Source: Singulisphaera sp. GP187 (GTDB taxonomy: Bacteria > Planctomycetota > Phycisphaerae > Phycisphaerales > SM1A02). Taken from it: a DNA stretch of 64,000 nucleotides. The number at the start of each line of letters is the position of its first letter. Within the stretch, counting starts at the first letter, position 1. Of the stretch, positions 9,024 to 17,769 are shown one piece after another. The position numbers and the translations under genes were made by a program. Location of the stretch: positions 62,001-126,000 of the forward strand of contig CAMBMO010000001.1 in NCBI GenBank assembly GCA_945868805.1, in the 5' to 3' direction. The notes below the pieces were generated by a model. The model did no database searches. It was not told where the DNA came from and was given only the letters and a program-made list of their open reading frames with translations.

Positions 9024-10526
9024 ATGGAACTCAAGTTTTCCCAAGACGGAATCACCTTCGACGACGTCCTTCTCGTCCCGAGGTATAGCGAGGTGATCCC
9101 CGAATCTGCGGATACTGCCACCCGATTGACACGGAACATCTCGATCGGACTTCCATTGGTATCCGCCCCGATGGACACGGTGACCGAGGCGACGCTCGCA
9201 CGTGCACTTGCACAAGAGGGTGGGATCGGCATCATTCATAAGAACATGACCCCAGCCCGGCAAGCTGGCGAAGTCGCAAAGGTCAAACGGAGCGAAAACG
9301 GGATCATTGTCGACCCTGTCATTCTGAGCCCGAGCGAATCGGTTGCGCACGCCCTTGCACTCATGTCCGAGCAGGGAGTGAGTGGTTTCCCAGTGACTGA
9401 TGACGGCACTCGCCGAGGAAAGCTTGTCGGGATTCTGACACGTCGCGACATGAAGTTTGTCTCAAAGGACTCTCAGCAAACAACAGTCCGGGATGCAATG
9501 ACGAGCAAGAACCTCGCGACTGGAAAGCTGAACACGCCACTCGCCGAAGCTGAAATCATCATGATCCACGCGCGGGTTGAGAAACTTCCCCTCGTCGACG
9601 ATTCGGGGCGACTGACTGGCCTTGTCACGATGCGGGACATCGACAACACCCGGCGTTACCCAAGGGCATGTCGCGATCTTCGCGGACGACTTCGAGTTGG
9701 TGGATCGGTCGGAGTTGGGCAGTTCGAACGCATCGAAGCGCTCATCGCAGCCGAAGTCGACGTCATTGTCGTCGATACGGCTCATGGACACAGCCGTAAT
9801 GTCTTGGACACAGTCCGCGAAATGAAGAAGCGGTACTCGATCGAAGTGATTGCTGGAAATGTAGGAACCGCGGATGGTGCAAAGGCACTGATCGATGTTG
9901 GCGCAGATGCCATCAAGGTGGGAATTGGACCGGGGTCGATCTGCACGACTCGGGTTGTGACGGGCGTTGGAATGCCTCAGATTACGGCGATCATGAACGC
10001 AGTTTCGGTTGCGGAATCAGCCGGAATTCCAGTCATCGCAGATGGCGGGATCAGACTCTCTGGAGATATTGCAAAGGCGATCGCCGCAGGTGCGCACTCG
10101 GTGATGCTCGGAGGATTGTTCGCCGGTCTCGATGAAAGCCCAGGCGAACTCGTACTCCACAGTAACAGGCGATTTAAGTCCTATCGGGGTATGGGAAGCG
10201 AAGGTGCCATGAATGCCGGCAGTGCTGATCGCTACTCGCAAGCAGGATCACGGAAGTTTGTTCCGGAAGGGGTCGAGGGGAGAGTCCCTTATCGCGGAGC
10301 GCTCTCCGATTTTGTGTATCAGATGATCGGCGGATTGAGAAGCGCGATGGGTTACTGCGGGTGCGCGACAATCGAAGAACTTCGGCGAGAGTCGAGGTTT
10401 GTACGCGTGACATCTGCGACCGTAATCGAGAATCATCCTCACGACATCCAGATCACGAAAGAATCACCCAACTACTCTAGGGAATCGATGGGATCCAGAG
10501 GATCCATGGGATCCAGTGGTGAATGA
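9024..10526 (+). CDS. guaB: Inosine-5'-monophosphate dehydrogenase
   Basis: [27 protein letters not shown]-domain region; [23 protein letters not shown] catalytic loop. ATG at 9024 is more plausible than the ORF-track start at 8715. Confidence 0.96.
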   Translation: MELKFSQDGITFDDVLLVPRYSEVIPESADTATRLTRNISIGLPLVSAPMDTVTEATLARALAQEGGIGIIHKNMTPARQAGEVAKVKRSENGIIVDPVILSPSESVAHALALMSEQGVSGFPVTDDGTRRGKLVGILTRRDMKFVSKDSQQTTVRDAMTSKNLATGKLNTPLAEAEIIMIHARVEKLPLVDDSGRLTGLVTMRDIDNTRRYPRACRDLRGRLRVGGSVGVGQFERIEALIAAEVDVIVVDTAHGHSRNVLDTVREMKKRYSIEVIAGNVGTADGAKALIDVGADAIKVGIGPGSICTTRVVTGVGMPQITAIMNAVSVAESAGIPVIADGGIRLSGDIAKAIAAGAHSVMLGGLFAGLDESPGELVLHSNRRFKSYRGMGSEGAMNAGSADRYSQAGSRKFVPEGVEGRVPYRGALSDFVYQMIGGLRSAMGYCGCATIEELRRESRFVRVTSATVIENHPHDIQITKESPNYSRESMGSRGSMGSSGE

Positions 10527-10532
10527 TTTCAG

Positions 10533-10618
10533 TACCGGCGACAGGAATCGAACCTGCACGAGGTATTAGCCCCAATGGATTTTGAGTCCATCGCGTCTGC
10601 CAGTTCCGCCACGCCGGC
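10533..10618 (-). tRNA. tRNA-Leu (anticodon CAA)
   Basis: GCCGGCG...ATGGA CTCAAAA TCCAT...GCAGG TTCGATT CCTGT CGCCGGT A; 86 nt with a long variable arm. Confidence 0.93.
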
Positions 10619-10774
10619 TTGAACTGCGAAGAAGGATAACAACAGGAACCAGAACTGGTTGTGGATTGGTCGCCTCAGGAGGCGACGACCGATCGAAACG
10701 TCTCGAGAGACGGATCTTGGGTATCGTTTGCGCGTCGAGGATCGAACGAACAAATTCCGTCGAGATTTTTCTTG

Positions 10775-11854
10775 GTGAGCACTCGCACACTCTTCTGTTT
10801 TTCGATCCTCGTGATCGCTTGCATCCTCGAATGCGCCCAGTGCACCTTTGATGTGGGGAGCGATACGGTTGTGTGCGCACCCGAAACAGCTGCAATAAAT
10901 GCGGGGGATTTGAACATTTTCCATCCAGCCAGTCCGCCGGCGCGAGAGATTCGCGAGTTGGCATGGCTTGTCTTGGGAATCTGCGCCGTGATATTTGTCA
11001 TCGTCGAGGGCGTTCTGGTCTGGGCGATCATCCGGTATCGCAAGCGCATGGCCGATGCGGGTGAACCGGTGCAAGTCTTCGGCAGCAACCCGATCGAATT
11101 GGCGTGGACTGTGATTCCAACGATTATCGTTTTCGTTCTCGCGCTCGCCACGCTTCGGACCATTCGCGAAGTGCAGTTGACCGAACCACCCGAGGGATCG
11201 TTGCATGTCGATGTCATTGGTCACCAATGGTGGTGGGAGTTCCGGCTTCCGACGCTCAACGGTGAAGGGACGATCATCACCGCAAATGAACTCATTGTCC
11301 CGGTTGGGCGTCCGATCTGGCTGTCGCTTCACTCGGCGGATGTGATCCACTCGTGGTGGGTGCCTCGAATGAACGGCAAGACCGATGTCATTCCGAACCA
11401 CATCAACCACACTTGGTTTCAGGCCGACATGCCTGGAATCTTTCTCGGTCAGTGTGCGGAGTATTGCGGAACTCAACATGCCAACATGTTGATCCGCGTG
11501 CATGCGGTTCCAACTGCTGAATTCGAAGCGTGGTGCGTTGCGCAGTCGCTTCCTCCATCGCTCCTGACTGAGTCCGAGACGACAGCGCATTCTGGACGCG
11601 ATCTGTTTCTCGAACTGGCATGCATGAACTGTCACGCCATCGATGGTGTCTCGAACGGGGCGTTCGGTCCCAATCTGACGCATCTGATGAGTCGCACGAC
11701 AATTGGAGCGGGGGCGGCGATTCTGAATCCGCAGACACTTCGGGCGTGGGTTGACGACCCACAGAATTTGAAAGTCGGTTGCAACATGCCGAGTCTCAAA
11801 CTCGATCCCAATCAGCTCGATTCGATTGTCGCCTACCTTCTGACGTTGAAATAG
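10775..11854 (+). CDS. coxB: Cytochrome c oxidase subunit II (caa3-type, C-terminal cytochrome c domain)
   Basis: GHQWWWEFRLP, HSWWVPRMNGKTDVIP, GQCAEYCGTQHANM CuA site, C-terminal CMNCH heme motif. GTG start at 10775 followed by a hydrophobic signal. Confidence 0.93.
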   Translation: MSTRTLFCFSILVIACILECAQCTFDVGSDTVVCAPETAAINAGDLNIFHPASPPAREIRELAWLVLGICAVIFVIVEGVLVWAIIRYRKRMADAGEPVQVFGSNPIELAWTVIPTIIVFVLALATLRTIREVQLTEPPEGSLHVDVIGHQWWWEFRLPTLNGEGTIITANELIVPVGRPIWLSLHSADVIHSWWVPRMNGKTDVIPNHINHTWFQADMPGIFLGQCAEYCGTQHANMLIRVHAVPTAEFEAWCVAQSLPPSLLTESETTAHSGRDLFLELACMNCHAIDGVSNGAFGPNLTHLMSRTTIGAGAAILNPQTLRAWVDDPQNLKVGCNMPSLKLDPNQLDSIVAYLLTLK

Positions 11855-11862
11855 AGATCACG

Positions 11863-13545
11863 ATGACCACAGTCGACCAAACAACTGCAGTCCCTGACGA
11901 AGTGCGCCGAACTTTCGGCGCGCGGGTACATGCCTGGGTGGTATCGGTCGATCACAAGCGACTCGGGATGATGTATGTAGGGTTTGGATTGTGTTTCTTT
12001 ATTGTCGGCGGAATCGAGGCGGCGTTGATGCGTGCGCAGCTCGCTCAAGCCGCAGGAAAGATCGTCGATCCAGCTACGTTCAATCAGCTTTTCACGATGC
12101 ACGGGACGACGATGGTGTTTTTGGTTGGGATGCCGATTCTCTTGGGTATGGGCAACTATCTCATCCCGTTGATGGTCGGAGCGCGCGACATGGCGTTTCC
12201 GAGACTCAACGCATTTGGACTCTGGCTCTTCGTGTTTGGCGCAGGACTTCTCTATTACTCGTACATCGGCGCGCAGGGGTTGTATGGAACGTCCGCCGCT
12301 CCCGATGTTGGGTGGTTCGCATACGCGCCGCTGACATCCAAGACTTTTTCACCAGGAAACTCGACGGACTACTGGATCCTCGGAATTATGGTCAGCGGTT
12401 TCGGCAGCATCACGACTGCGATCAATCTCGTTGCGACCATTCTTGTCATGCGGTGTCCTGGGATGACGCTCATGCGCATGCCGCTGCTTTGCTGGATGAT
12501 GCTGATCGTCGGGATGCTCGTGATTCTCGCGATTCCAGTCCTCACCGGGGCGCAGGCGATGCTTCTGCTCGATCGATTCCTCGGAGCGCACTTCTTCGAC
12601 ACGCAGAATGGTGGCTCGGCGCTCTTGTGGCAACATCTCTTCTGGTTCTTCGGGCATCCAGAGGTCTACATCCTAGTGCTCCCAGCATTCGGATTTCTCA
12701 ATGAAGTGATTCCGGTCTTCAGTCGAAAGGTCATCTTTGGCTACTCACTGATGGTCGCTGCAACGGTTGCCATCGCGTTCATCTCTGTCAGCGTTTGGGC
12801 GCACCACATGTTTTCGGTTGGAATGTCACCGGAAATCAATTCGTTCTTTGCGGCGACGACATTTCTGATCGCCATTCCAACGGGCATCAAGATCTTTACT
12901 TGGATGGGGACGATGATCGGTGGCAAGATCCGTTTCGAAACGCCAATGCTCTGTGCGACGGCGTTTATCGGATTGTTTACCTTCGGCGGTTTGACCGGGA
13001 TCATGCTTGCCGTCGTACCGTTCGATTGGCAACTCGGCGATAGCTATTTCGTTGTTGGGCACTTTCACTATGTCCTCTTTGGAGGAACAGTCTTTGGAAT
13101 CTTCAGTGGTATTTTTTACTGGTTCCCGAAGGCGACGGGCCGGTTGCTCTCTGAAACGCTCGGCAAATGGTTTTTCTGGTTCTTGTTGGTCGGGTTTAAT
13201 TTGACATTCTTCCCAATGCACATTTCGGGGATTCTTGGAATGCCTCGCCGGATCTATATGTATCAGCCAGACCGAGGGCTCGAAATCTGGAATCTGCTCT
13301 CGTCGATTGGAGTGATCTTTCAGGGGGTCGCGGTTGCGCTCTTCGTGTGGAATGTCATTCGGTCGCTCCGAAATGGCAAGCCCGCGGGGAACAATCCTTG
13401 GAATGCTTGGACGCTCGAATGGGCGACATCGAGTCCGCCACCGGATTGGAACTTTGATCAAGTGCCGACGGTCGGATCGGCTCGGCCACTCTGGGATCAG
13501 CAGAACCCGCAGGATCCGGATTCGCGCCATGAGGAGCACCTATGA
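11863..13545 (+). CDS. ctaD: Cytochrome c oxidase subunit I
   Basis: HGTTMVFLVGMPILLGMGNYLIPLMVG, WQHLFWFFGHPEVYILVLPAFG, VWAHHMFSVGM, FHYVLFGGTVFGIFSG. ATG at 11863. Confidence 0.96.
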   Translation: MTTVDQTTAVPDEVRRTFGARVHAWVVSVDHKRLGMMYVGFGLCFFIVGGIEAALMRAQLAQAAGKIVDPATFNQLFTMHGTTMVFLVGMPILLGMGNYLIPLMVGARDMAFPRLNAFGLWLFVFGAGLLYYSYIGAQGLYGTSAAPDVGWFAYAPLTSKTFSPGNSTDYWILGIMVSGFGSITTAINLVATILVMRCPGMTLMRMPLLCWMMLIVGMLVILAIPVLTGAQAMLLLDRFLGAHFFDTQNGGSALLWQHLFWFFGHPEVYILVLPAFGFLNEVIPVFSRKVIFGYSLMVAATVAIAFISVSVWAHHMFSVGMSPEINSFFAATTFLIAIPTGIKIFTWMGTMIGGKIRFETPMLCATAFIGLFTFGGLTGIMLAVVPFDWQLGDSYFVVGHFHYVLFGGTVFGIFSGIFYWFPKATGRLLSETLGKWFFWFLLVGFNLTFFPMHISGILGMPRRIYMYQPDRGLEIWNLLSSIGVIFQGVAVALFVWNVIRSLRNGKPAGNNPWNAWTLEWATSSPPPDWNFDQVPTVGSARPLWDQQNPQDPDSRHEEHL

Positions 13546-14156
13546 ACGCCAGTATGAACGCCGGAGCGATTCATGCGCGACAGTCCACGGTTCGGCAGTG
13601 GCAGCCATCTCGTGGCAAGGTGGGGATGGTCTGCTTAATCGCAGCAGAGAGTTGCATCTTCCTGACATTCGTTGTGGCGTATTTGTTCTACATCGGCAAG
13701 AGTGCGACAGGTCCGCAGCCGAAAGACGTCATCGAAATGCCGCTCGTGATTGTCAACACGATCGCTCTCCTCTCAAGTTCATTTACGGTCGTGATGGCGG
13801 TCAAGGCACTTGAGCGAAAGGCGTCACGCGCATTCTTGGGGTGGCTCGGGGTGACGATCGCCCTCGGACTCTGGTTCATCGGTGGAACCGCTTGGGAGTG
13901 GAAGGGACTGATGGAAGAGGATGGGCTCTACCTCGGTACAAACCTTTTTGGAACAACTTTCTACTCGCTGGTCGGATTGCACCTGTTGCATGTGGTCGTT
14001 GGTCTGACGATGCTGGGACTCGTGCTCATTCTCGGTGCGCTTGGATTTGTCCGTGGCAAACACGCGCACGCATTTGACATGCTGAGCTGGTACTGGCACT
14101 TCGTTGATGCGGTGTGGATTGTGGTGTTCACCACCGTCTATGTGATCGGGCGTTGA
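13542..14156 (+). CDS. ctaE: Cytochrome c oxidase subunit III
   Basis: ATGA overlap with ctaD; GTAWEWKGLMEEDGLYLGTNLFGTTFYSLVGLHLLHVVVGL and YWHFVDAVWIVVFTTVYVIG. Confidence 0.92.
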   Translation: MNASMNAGAIHARQSTVRQWQPSRGKVGMVCLIAAESCIFLTFVVAYLFYIGKSATGPQPKDVIEMPLVIVNTIALLSSSFTVVMAVKALERKASRAFLGWLGVTIALGLWFIGGTAWEWKGLMEEDGLYLGTNLFGTTFYSLVGLHLLHVVVGLTMLGLVLILGALGFVRGKHAHAFDMLSWYWHFVDAVWIVVFTTVYVIGR

Positions 14157-14176
14157 GTCAGGAGCGACGCGATACT

Positions 14177-15016
14177 TTGAATAACCCTCACGAACAACCG
14201 CCGCTTGAAAACGAATCCTCGGAGCGTGAAATTCCGTACAGCAGGGCAATTCCGGAATCAACATCTGGGCCGATTGCGACCGCGTTCGGAATTGCCTTTT
14301 TGGGAGCCGGACTCGTCACCGATACGTGGGTGCTGATTGTTGGAGCGCTCGTCGCGATTGTCGGAATGGTGGTGTGGTTCCGAGATGTATTCCCGCAAGA
14401 GCGACTCGAAGAGATTCCGAGCGAGCTTCTTGCCAAAGCGGGACCGAATTACGAAGTTGCGGGCTCGGGGGTATTGACTCCACGCCCAATGTTTCCAGCC
14501 GTCATTCACCCATATCGATCTGGAGTCACGGGGGGGCTCGTGGGTGGAGTGGCAATGGCAATCGTCGCATGCGCATGGGGAATCGTCGAACATGACAGTG
14601 TCTGGCTCCCAATCAATTTGCTGACAGGCGCGCTTGTGCCGGATGTTGGAACAGCGGATCTCGACACTCTTCGAGTGTTTCATCCCGGTTGGTTCGCAAT
14701 CGCCGTCGGGATCCATGCGGCGATGTCAATGGGTGTCGGATCGCTCTACACAACCGCCTTGCCGATGATTCCACGACGACCGATCTTCGCTGGCGGAATC
14801 CTCGTTCCCGTCATCGTGACAGGGATGGTCTGGGCGACACTCGGAGTTGTGAACCCGGCGCTTGAGCGATACATCTCGTGGCCGTGGTTCATCGGAAGCC
14901 AGATCGCCTTCGGTTTGGTTTGCGGATGGTGGGTCGGTCGTGGCACGATGATCTCTGCGATGGGAAACCGCACACTGGCGCAACGGCTTCATATCGAGCG
15001 GGGAGGAGAGCAATGA
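14177..15016 (+). CDS. Membrane protein of the oxidase cluster, possible subunit IV-like plus extra membrane helices
   Basis: Probable TTG start (TTGAATAACCCTCACGAACAACCG); two N-terminal TM helices plus further hydrophobic segments; same-strand position between ctaE and a cytochrome c gene. Confidence 0.6.
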   Translation: MNNPHEQPPLENESSEREIPYSRAIPESTSGPIATAFGIAFLGAGLVTDTWVLIVGALVAIVGMVVWFRDVFPQERLEEIPSELLAKAGPNYEVAGSGVLTPRPMFPAVIHPYRSGVTGGLVGGVAMAIVACAWGIVEHDSVWLPINLLTGALVPDVGTADLDTLRVFHPGWFAIAVGIHAAMSMGVGSLYTTALPMIPRRPIFAGGILVPVIVTGMVWATLGVVNPALERYISWPWFIGSQIAFGLVCGWWVGRGTMISAMGNRTLAQRLHIERGGEQ

Positions 15017-15690
15017 TGCATCTTCGAGTTGCCTCGGTGTTCTTGTGCGCGATGCTGGCGATCGTTGTCGCGTGCGAACGCTTGCCAGGCGCGCCAAAGG
15101 CGTCCATACCAGTCGTTGTCGGTTCTCCTTCATGGACACTCGCGACATTCAATACCAACTGCAGAGGATGTCATTCGCAGGGAGCCGAAGGTGCGGCGCT
15201 TCCGCTCGTGAATCCGGGCTATTGGAAGATTGCAAACGACGATCAGATCACAAAGGTCATAGCGCTCGGGCAAGGTGTTTCGATGCCGGGGTACTTAGAC
15301 GAGAACGGCGGACCCTTCTCTGCGGATGAAATCGACGCACTCGTCAAGGGCATGCGATCGATGTGGGGTGGCGAGCCACACGATGGCAATCCGGTCTTAC
15401 CTGGAACGATTTCCCCGACGCTCGTGGTTGGAGACGCAGTGGCGGGAGCACTCGTTTTCGAGTCCGCATGTGCGAATTGTCACGGTGCGAATGGTCCGGC
15501 TGGAAGCGTTACGGATCCGATGTACCTGAGATTGATCTCCGATCAAGGGCTTTGGAGCGCCGTTGTCTACGGTCGGTCCGAACTCGGAAGCCCCCCATGG
15601 AATTCACCGATGCCGAATCATCCCAACGGATTGACTCCGACGGAAGTCGCCGATGTGGTGAGCTGGCTGGCGACGAAACGAACACAATGA
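15013..15690 (+). CDS. Di-heme c-type cytochrome, putative lipoprotein
   Basis: MMHLRVASVFLCAMLAIVVACER lipobox; CRGCH and CANCH heme motifs. ATGATG start at 15013 overlaps the upstream stop. Confidence 0.85.
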   Translation: MMHLRVASVFLCAMLAIVVACERLPGAPKASIPVVVGSPSWTLATFNTNCRGCHSQGAEGAALPLVNPGYWKIANDDQITKVIALGQGVSMPGYLDENGGPFSADEIDALVKGMRSMWGGEPHDGNPVLPGTISPTLVVGDAVAGALVFESACANCHGANGPAGSVTDPMYLRLISDQGLWSAVVYGRSELGSPPWNSPMPNHPNGLTPTEVADVVSWLATKRTQ

Positions 15691-16262
15691 ACGACAACGC
15701 CAATACACCTGAGAAGAAAAATGGCTGCGCAGGATGCGGGTGTGGTGAAGGCAATGGTGCACCCACAAGCCGTTCGGACGCACGGCGTGGGTTCATGTTT
15801 AAGTTGGGCGCGGGATTACTCGGCATCGGAGGAGCGCTCGCCGCGATTCCAATCGTCGGGTATGTCCTTGGACCAGCGCGAACTCGATACAAGAACGAAT
15901 GGGTCGATCTCGGAGCACTCTCGAAATTCCCGGGAGGGCAGACCCGGTTCGCGACCTTTCTCAATCCGATTCGACAACCAACGGATGGAGATTCGGCAAA
16001 GACTGCTTGCTGGGTCCGCTGTATCGAATCCGGCAAATTTCAAGTCTTCGCAATCAACTGTGCGCATCTTGGATGCCCAGTTCACTGGTTCGAACAATCA
16101 AAGCTCTTCATGTGCCCATGTCATGGCGGCGTCTACTACCAAGATGGTTCGCGTGCGGCTGGTCCGCCACCACGCGGACTCTTCGAATACAAGTGGAAAG
16201 TCGAAGGTGGCAAATTGCTCATCGACGCCGGACGATTGCCTGGATTGGAGGAATCGGCATGA
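15687..16262 (+). CDS. Rieske [2Fe-2S] protein
   Basis: MNDNANTPEKKNGCAGCGCGEG..., RRGFMFKLGAGLLGIGG TAT-like anchor, NCAHLGCPVHWFEQSKLFMCPCHGGVY cluster-binding motifs. Start 15687. Confidence 0.92.
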   Translation: MNDNANTPEKKNGCAGCGCGEGNGAPTSRSDARRGFMFKLGAGLLGIGGALAAIPIVGYVLGPARTRYKNEWVDLGALSKFPGGQTRFATFLNPIRQPTDGDSAKTACWVRCIESGKFQVFAINCAHLGCPVHWFEQSKLFMCPCHGGVYYQDGSRAAGPPPRGLFEYKWKVEGGKLLIDAGRLPGLEESA

Positions 16263-17767
16263 TTCTTGCCCGAATCCTTGCGCTCGCAAAGATCCCAATC
16301 GAGTGGATCGAGTTGCGCACCGGAGCGATTGCGTTTTCAAAGCCGATGCTCTTTCATCACGTGCCGCGAAGCGCGAAGTGGTGGTATGTCTTCGGAAGCG
16401 CGACGCTTATGTTTTTCACGATTCAGATCGTGACTGGAGTCTGCCTCGGCACGATGTACGCGCCGAGCGCGGCACAAGCCTGGGAGAGCTTGCGGTACAT
16501 CGACGAAGATGTCCCGTTTGGATGGATGCTGCGAGCGCTCCACGGCTGGTCCAGTACCGCGATGGTGGTCATGATGGTCATTCACATGCTTCAGGTTTTC
16601 TTGCATGGTTCGTTCAAGTTCCCGCGTGAACTGAACTGGATCACTGGAGTCTTTCTCCTCCTGACGGTTCTCGCACTCGCGTTTACCGGACAGGTCATGC
16701 GCTGGGATCAAGACGCATACTGGGGTCTTGGTATCGGCGCCGCGATTGTCGATCGTGTCCCTATCTTTGGCGACCAAATGCGCGGTCTCCTGCTCGGTGG
16801 TCCGATTATCGGGGGAGAAACGCTGAACCGATTCTTCGCACTGCATGTGTTCATTCTTCCAGGCGCAGCGATCGCGCTTGTGGGAGTCCACATGACGCTG
16901 ATCATCAAGAACGGAATCAGTGAGATGCCGAAGCCCGGCGCAGTCGTCGTGCCATCGACTTATCGAAAGGAATTCGAAGAGCGAATGGAAAAGACTGGTG
17001 TTCCATTCTTTCCCGACGCGGTTCAGCGAGACATGGTCTTTTGTGGCACGTGTCTAATCATTCTGATCATTCTTGCAGCTTCCTTTGGACCGTTTGGACC
17101 TGGCGGAATGCCGGACCCAACTCTGATCGACACGAATCCCCGTCCCGATTATCCGTTCATGTGGATTTTCGGTGCAGTGAGTTTGTTGCCTCCGGCATCC
17201 GAAACCGCGATCATGCTCATCACGCCTGCGATCGGAGTCTTGATTCTGATTGCGGTGCCGTTTTTGTCCAATTCGGGTGAGCGTGCGCCGAGTCGTCGTC
17301 CCGGAATGGTCTTGGTCGCTGTCTTCGTTGTCATGGCGATCGTGGCATTGACTTACGAAGGGGTGACGAGTCCGTGGTCGCCTGTCATGGACGCGTGGTC
17401 TTCGCTTGCAACTCCGGCGCAGTTCATCAAGGGTCGAACACCGCTCCAGGTGCAGGGCGCAGTGGTCTTTCAGTCTGTGCAGTGTCGCAATTGCCATGAA
17501 CTTGGTGGATTTGGTGGCAAGCGTGGGCCAGCGCTCGACGAGATTTCAACCAGACTCTCCCCGGATCAACTCGTCAGGCAGATTCAACAAGGTGGTGGCA
17601 ACATGCCAGCCTTCGGCAAGAATCTCAATAGTGCGCAGATGTCCGCGTTGGTGGCGTTTCTCGGCACGCTCCGACCAGAGAATGAACCCGATTCGAAAAT
17701 ACCGGGGGCAAATCTCCCGTTGCCGACGAGCATGTCGCCACCGGACCGTGGAGTTTTGACGCGCTGA
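16259..17767 (+). CDS. Cytochrome b (b6/subunit IV-type fused) with C-terminal cytochrome c domain
   Basis: ATGA overlap with the Rieske gene; ALHGWSSTAMVVMMVIHMLQVFLHGSFKFPRELNWITGV, FFALHVFILPGAAIALVGVHM heme ligands; C-terminal QCRNCHELGG...NMPAFG. Confidence 0.92.
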   Translation: MILARILALAKIPIEWIELRTGAIAFSKPMLFHHVPRSAKWWYVFGSATLMFFTIQIVTGVCLGTMYAPSAAQAWESLRYIDEDVPFGWMLRALHGWSSTAMVVMMVIHMLQVFLHGSFKFPRELNWITGVFLLLTVLALAFTGQVMRWDQDAYWGLGIGAAIVDRVPIFGDQMRGLLLGGPIIGGETLNRFFALHVFILPGAAIALVGVHMTLIIKNGISEMPKPGAVVVPSTYRKEFEERMEKTGVPFFPDAVQRDMVFCGTCLIILIILAASFGPFGPGGMPDPTLIDTNPRPDYPFMWIFGAVSLLPPASETAIMLITPAIGVLILIAVPFLSNSGERAPSRRPGMVLVAVFVVMAIVALTYEGVTSPWSPVMDAWSSLATPAQFIKGRTPLQVQGAVVFQSVQCRNCHELGGFGGKRGPALDEISTRLSPDQLVRQIQQGGGNMPAFGKNLNSAQMSALVAFLGTLRPENEPDSKIPGANLPLPTSMSPPDRGVLTR

Positions 17768-17769
17768 GC

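Noticed and set aside
10529-11683. 384-aa minus-strand ORF
   Set aside because: Runs through tRNA-Leu (its 3' part reads AELADAMDSKSIGANTSCRFDSC, a tRNA translation) and antisense to coxB.
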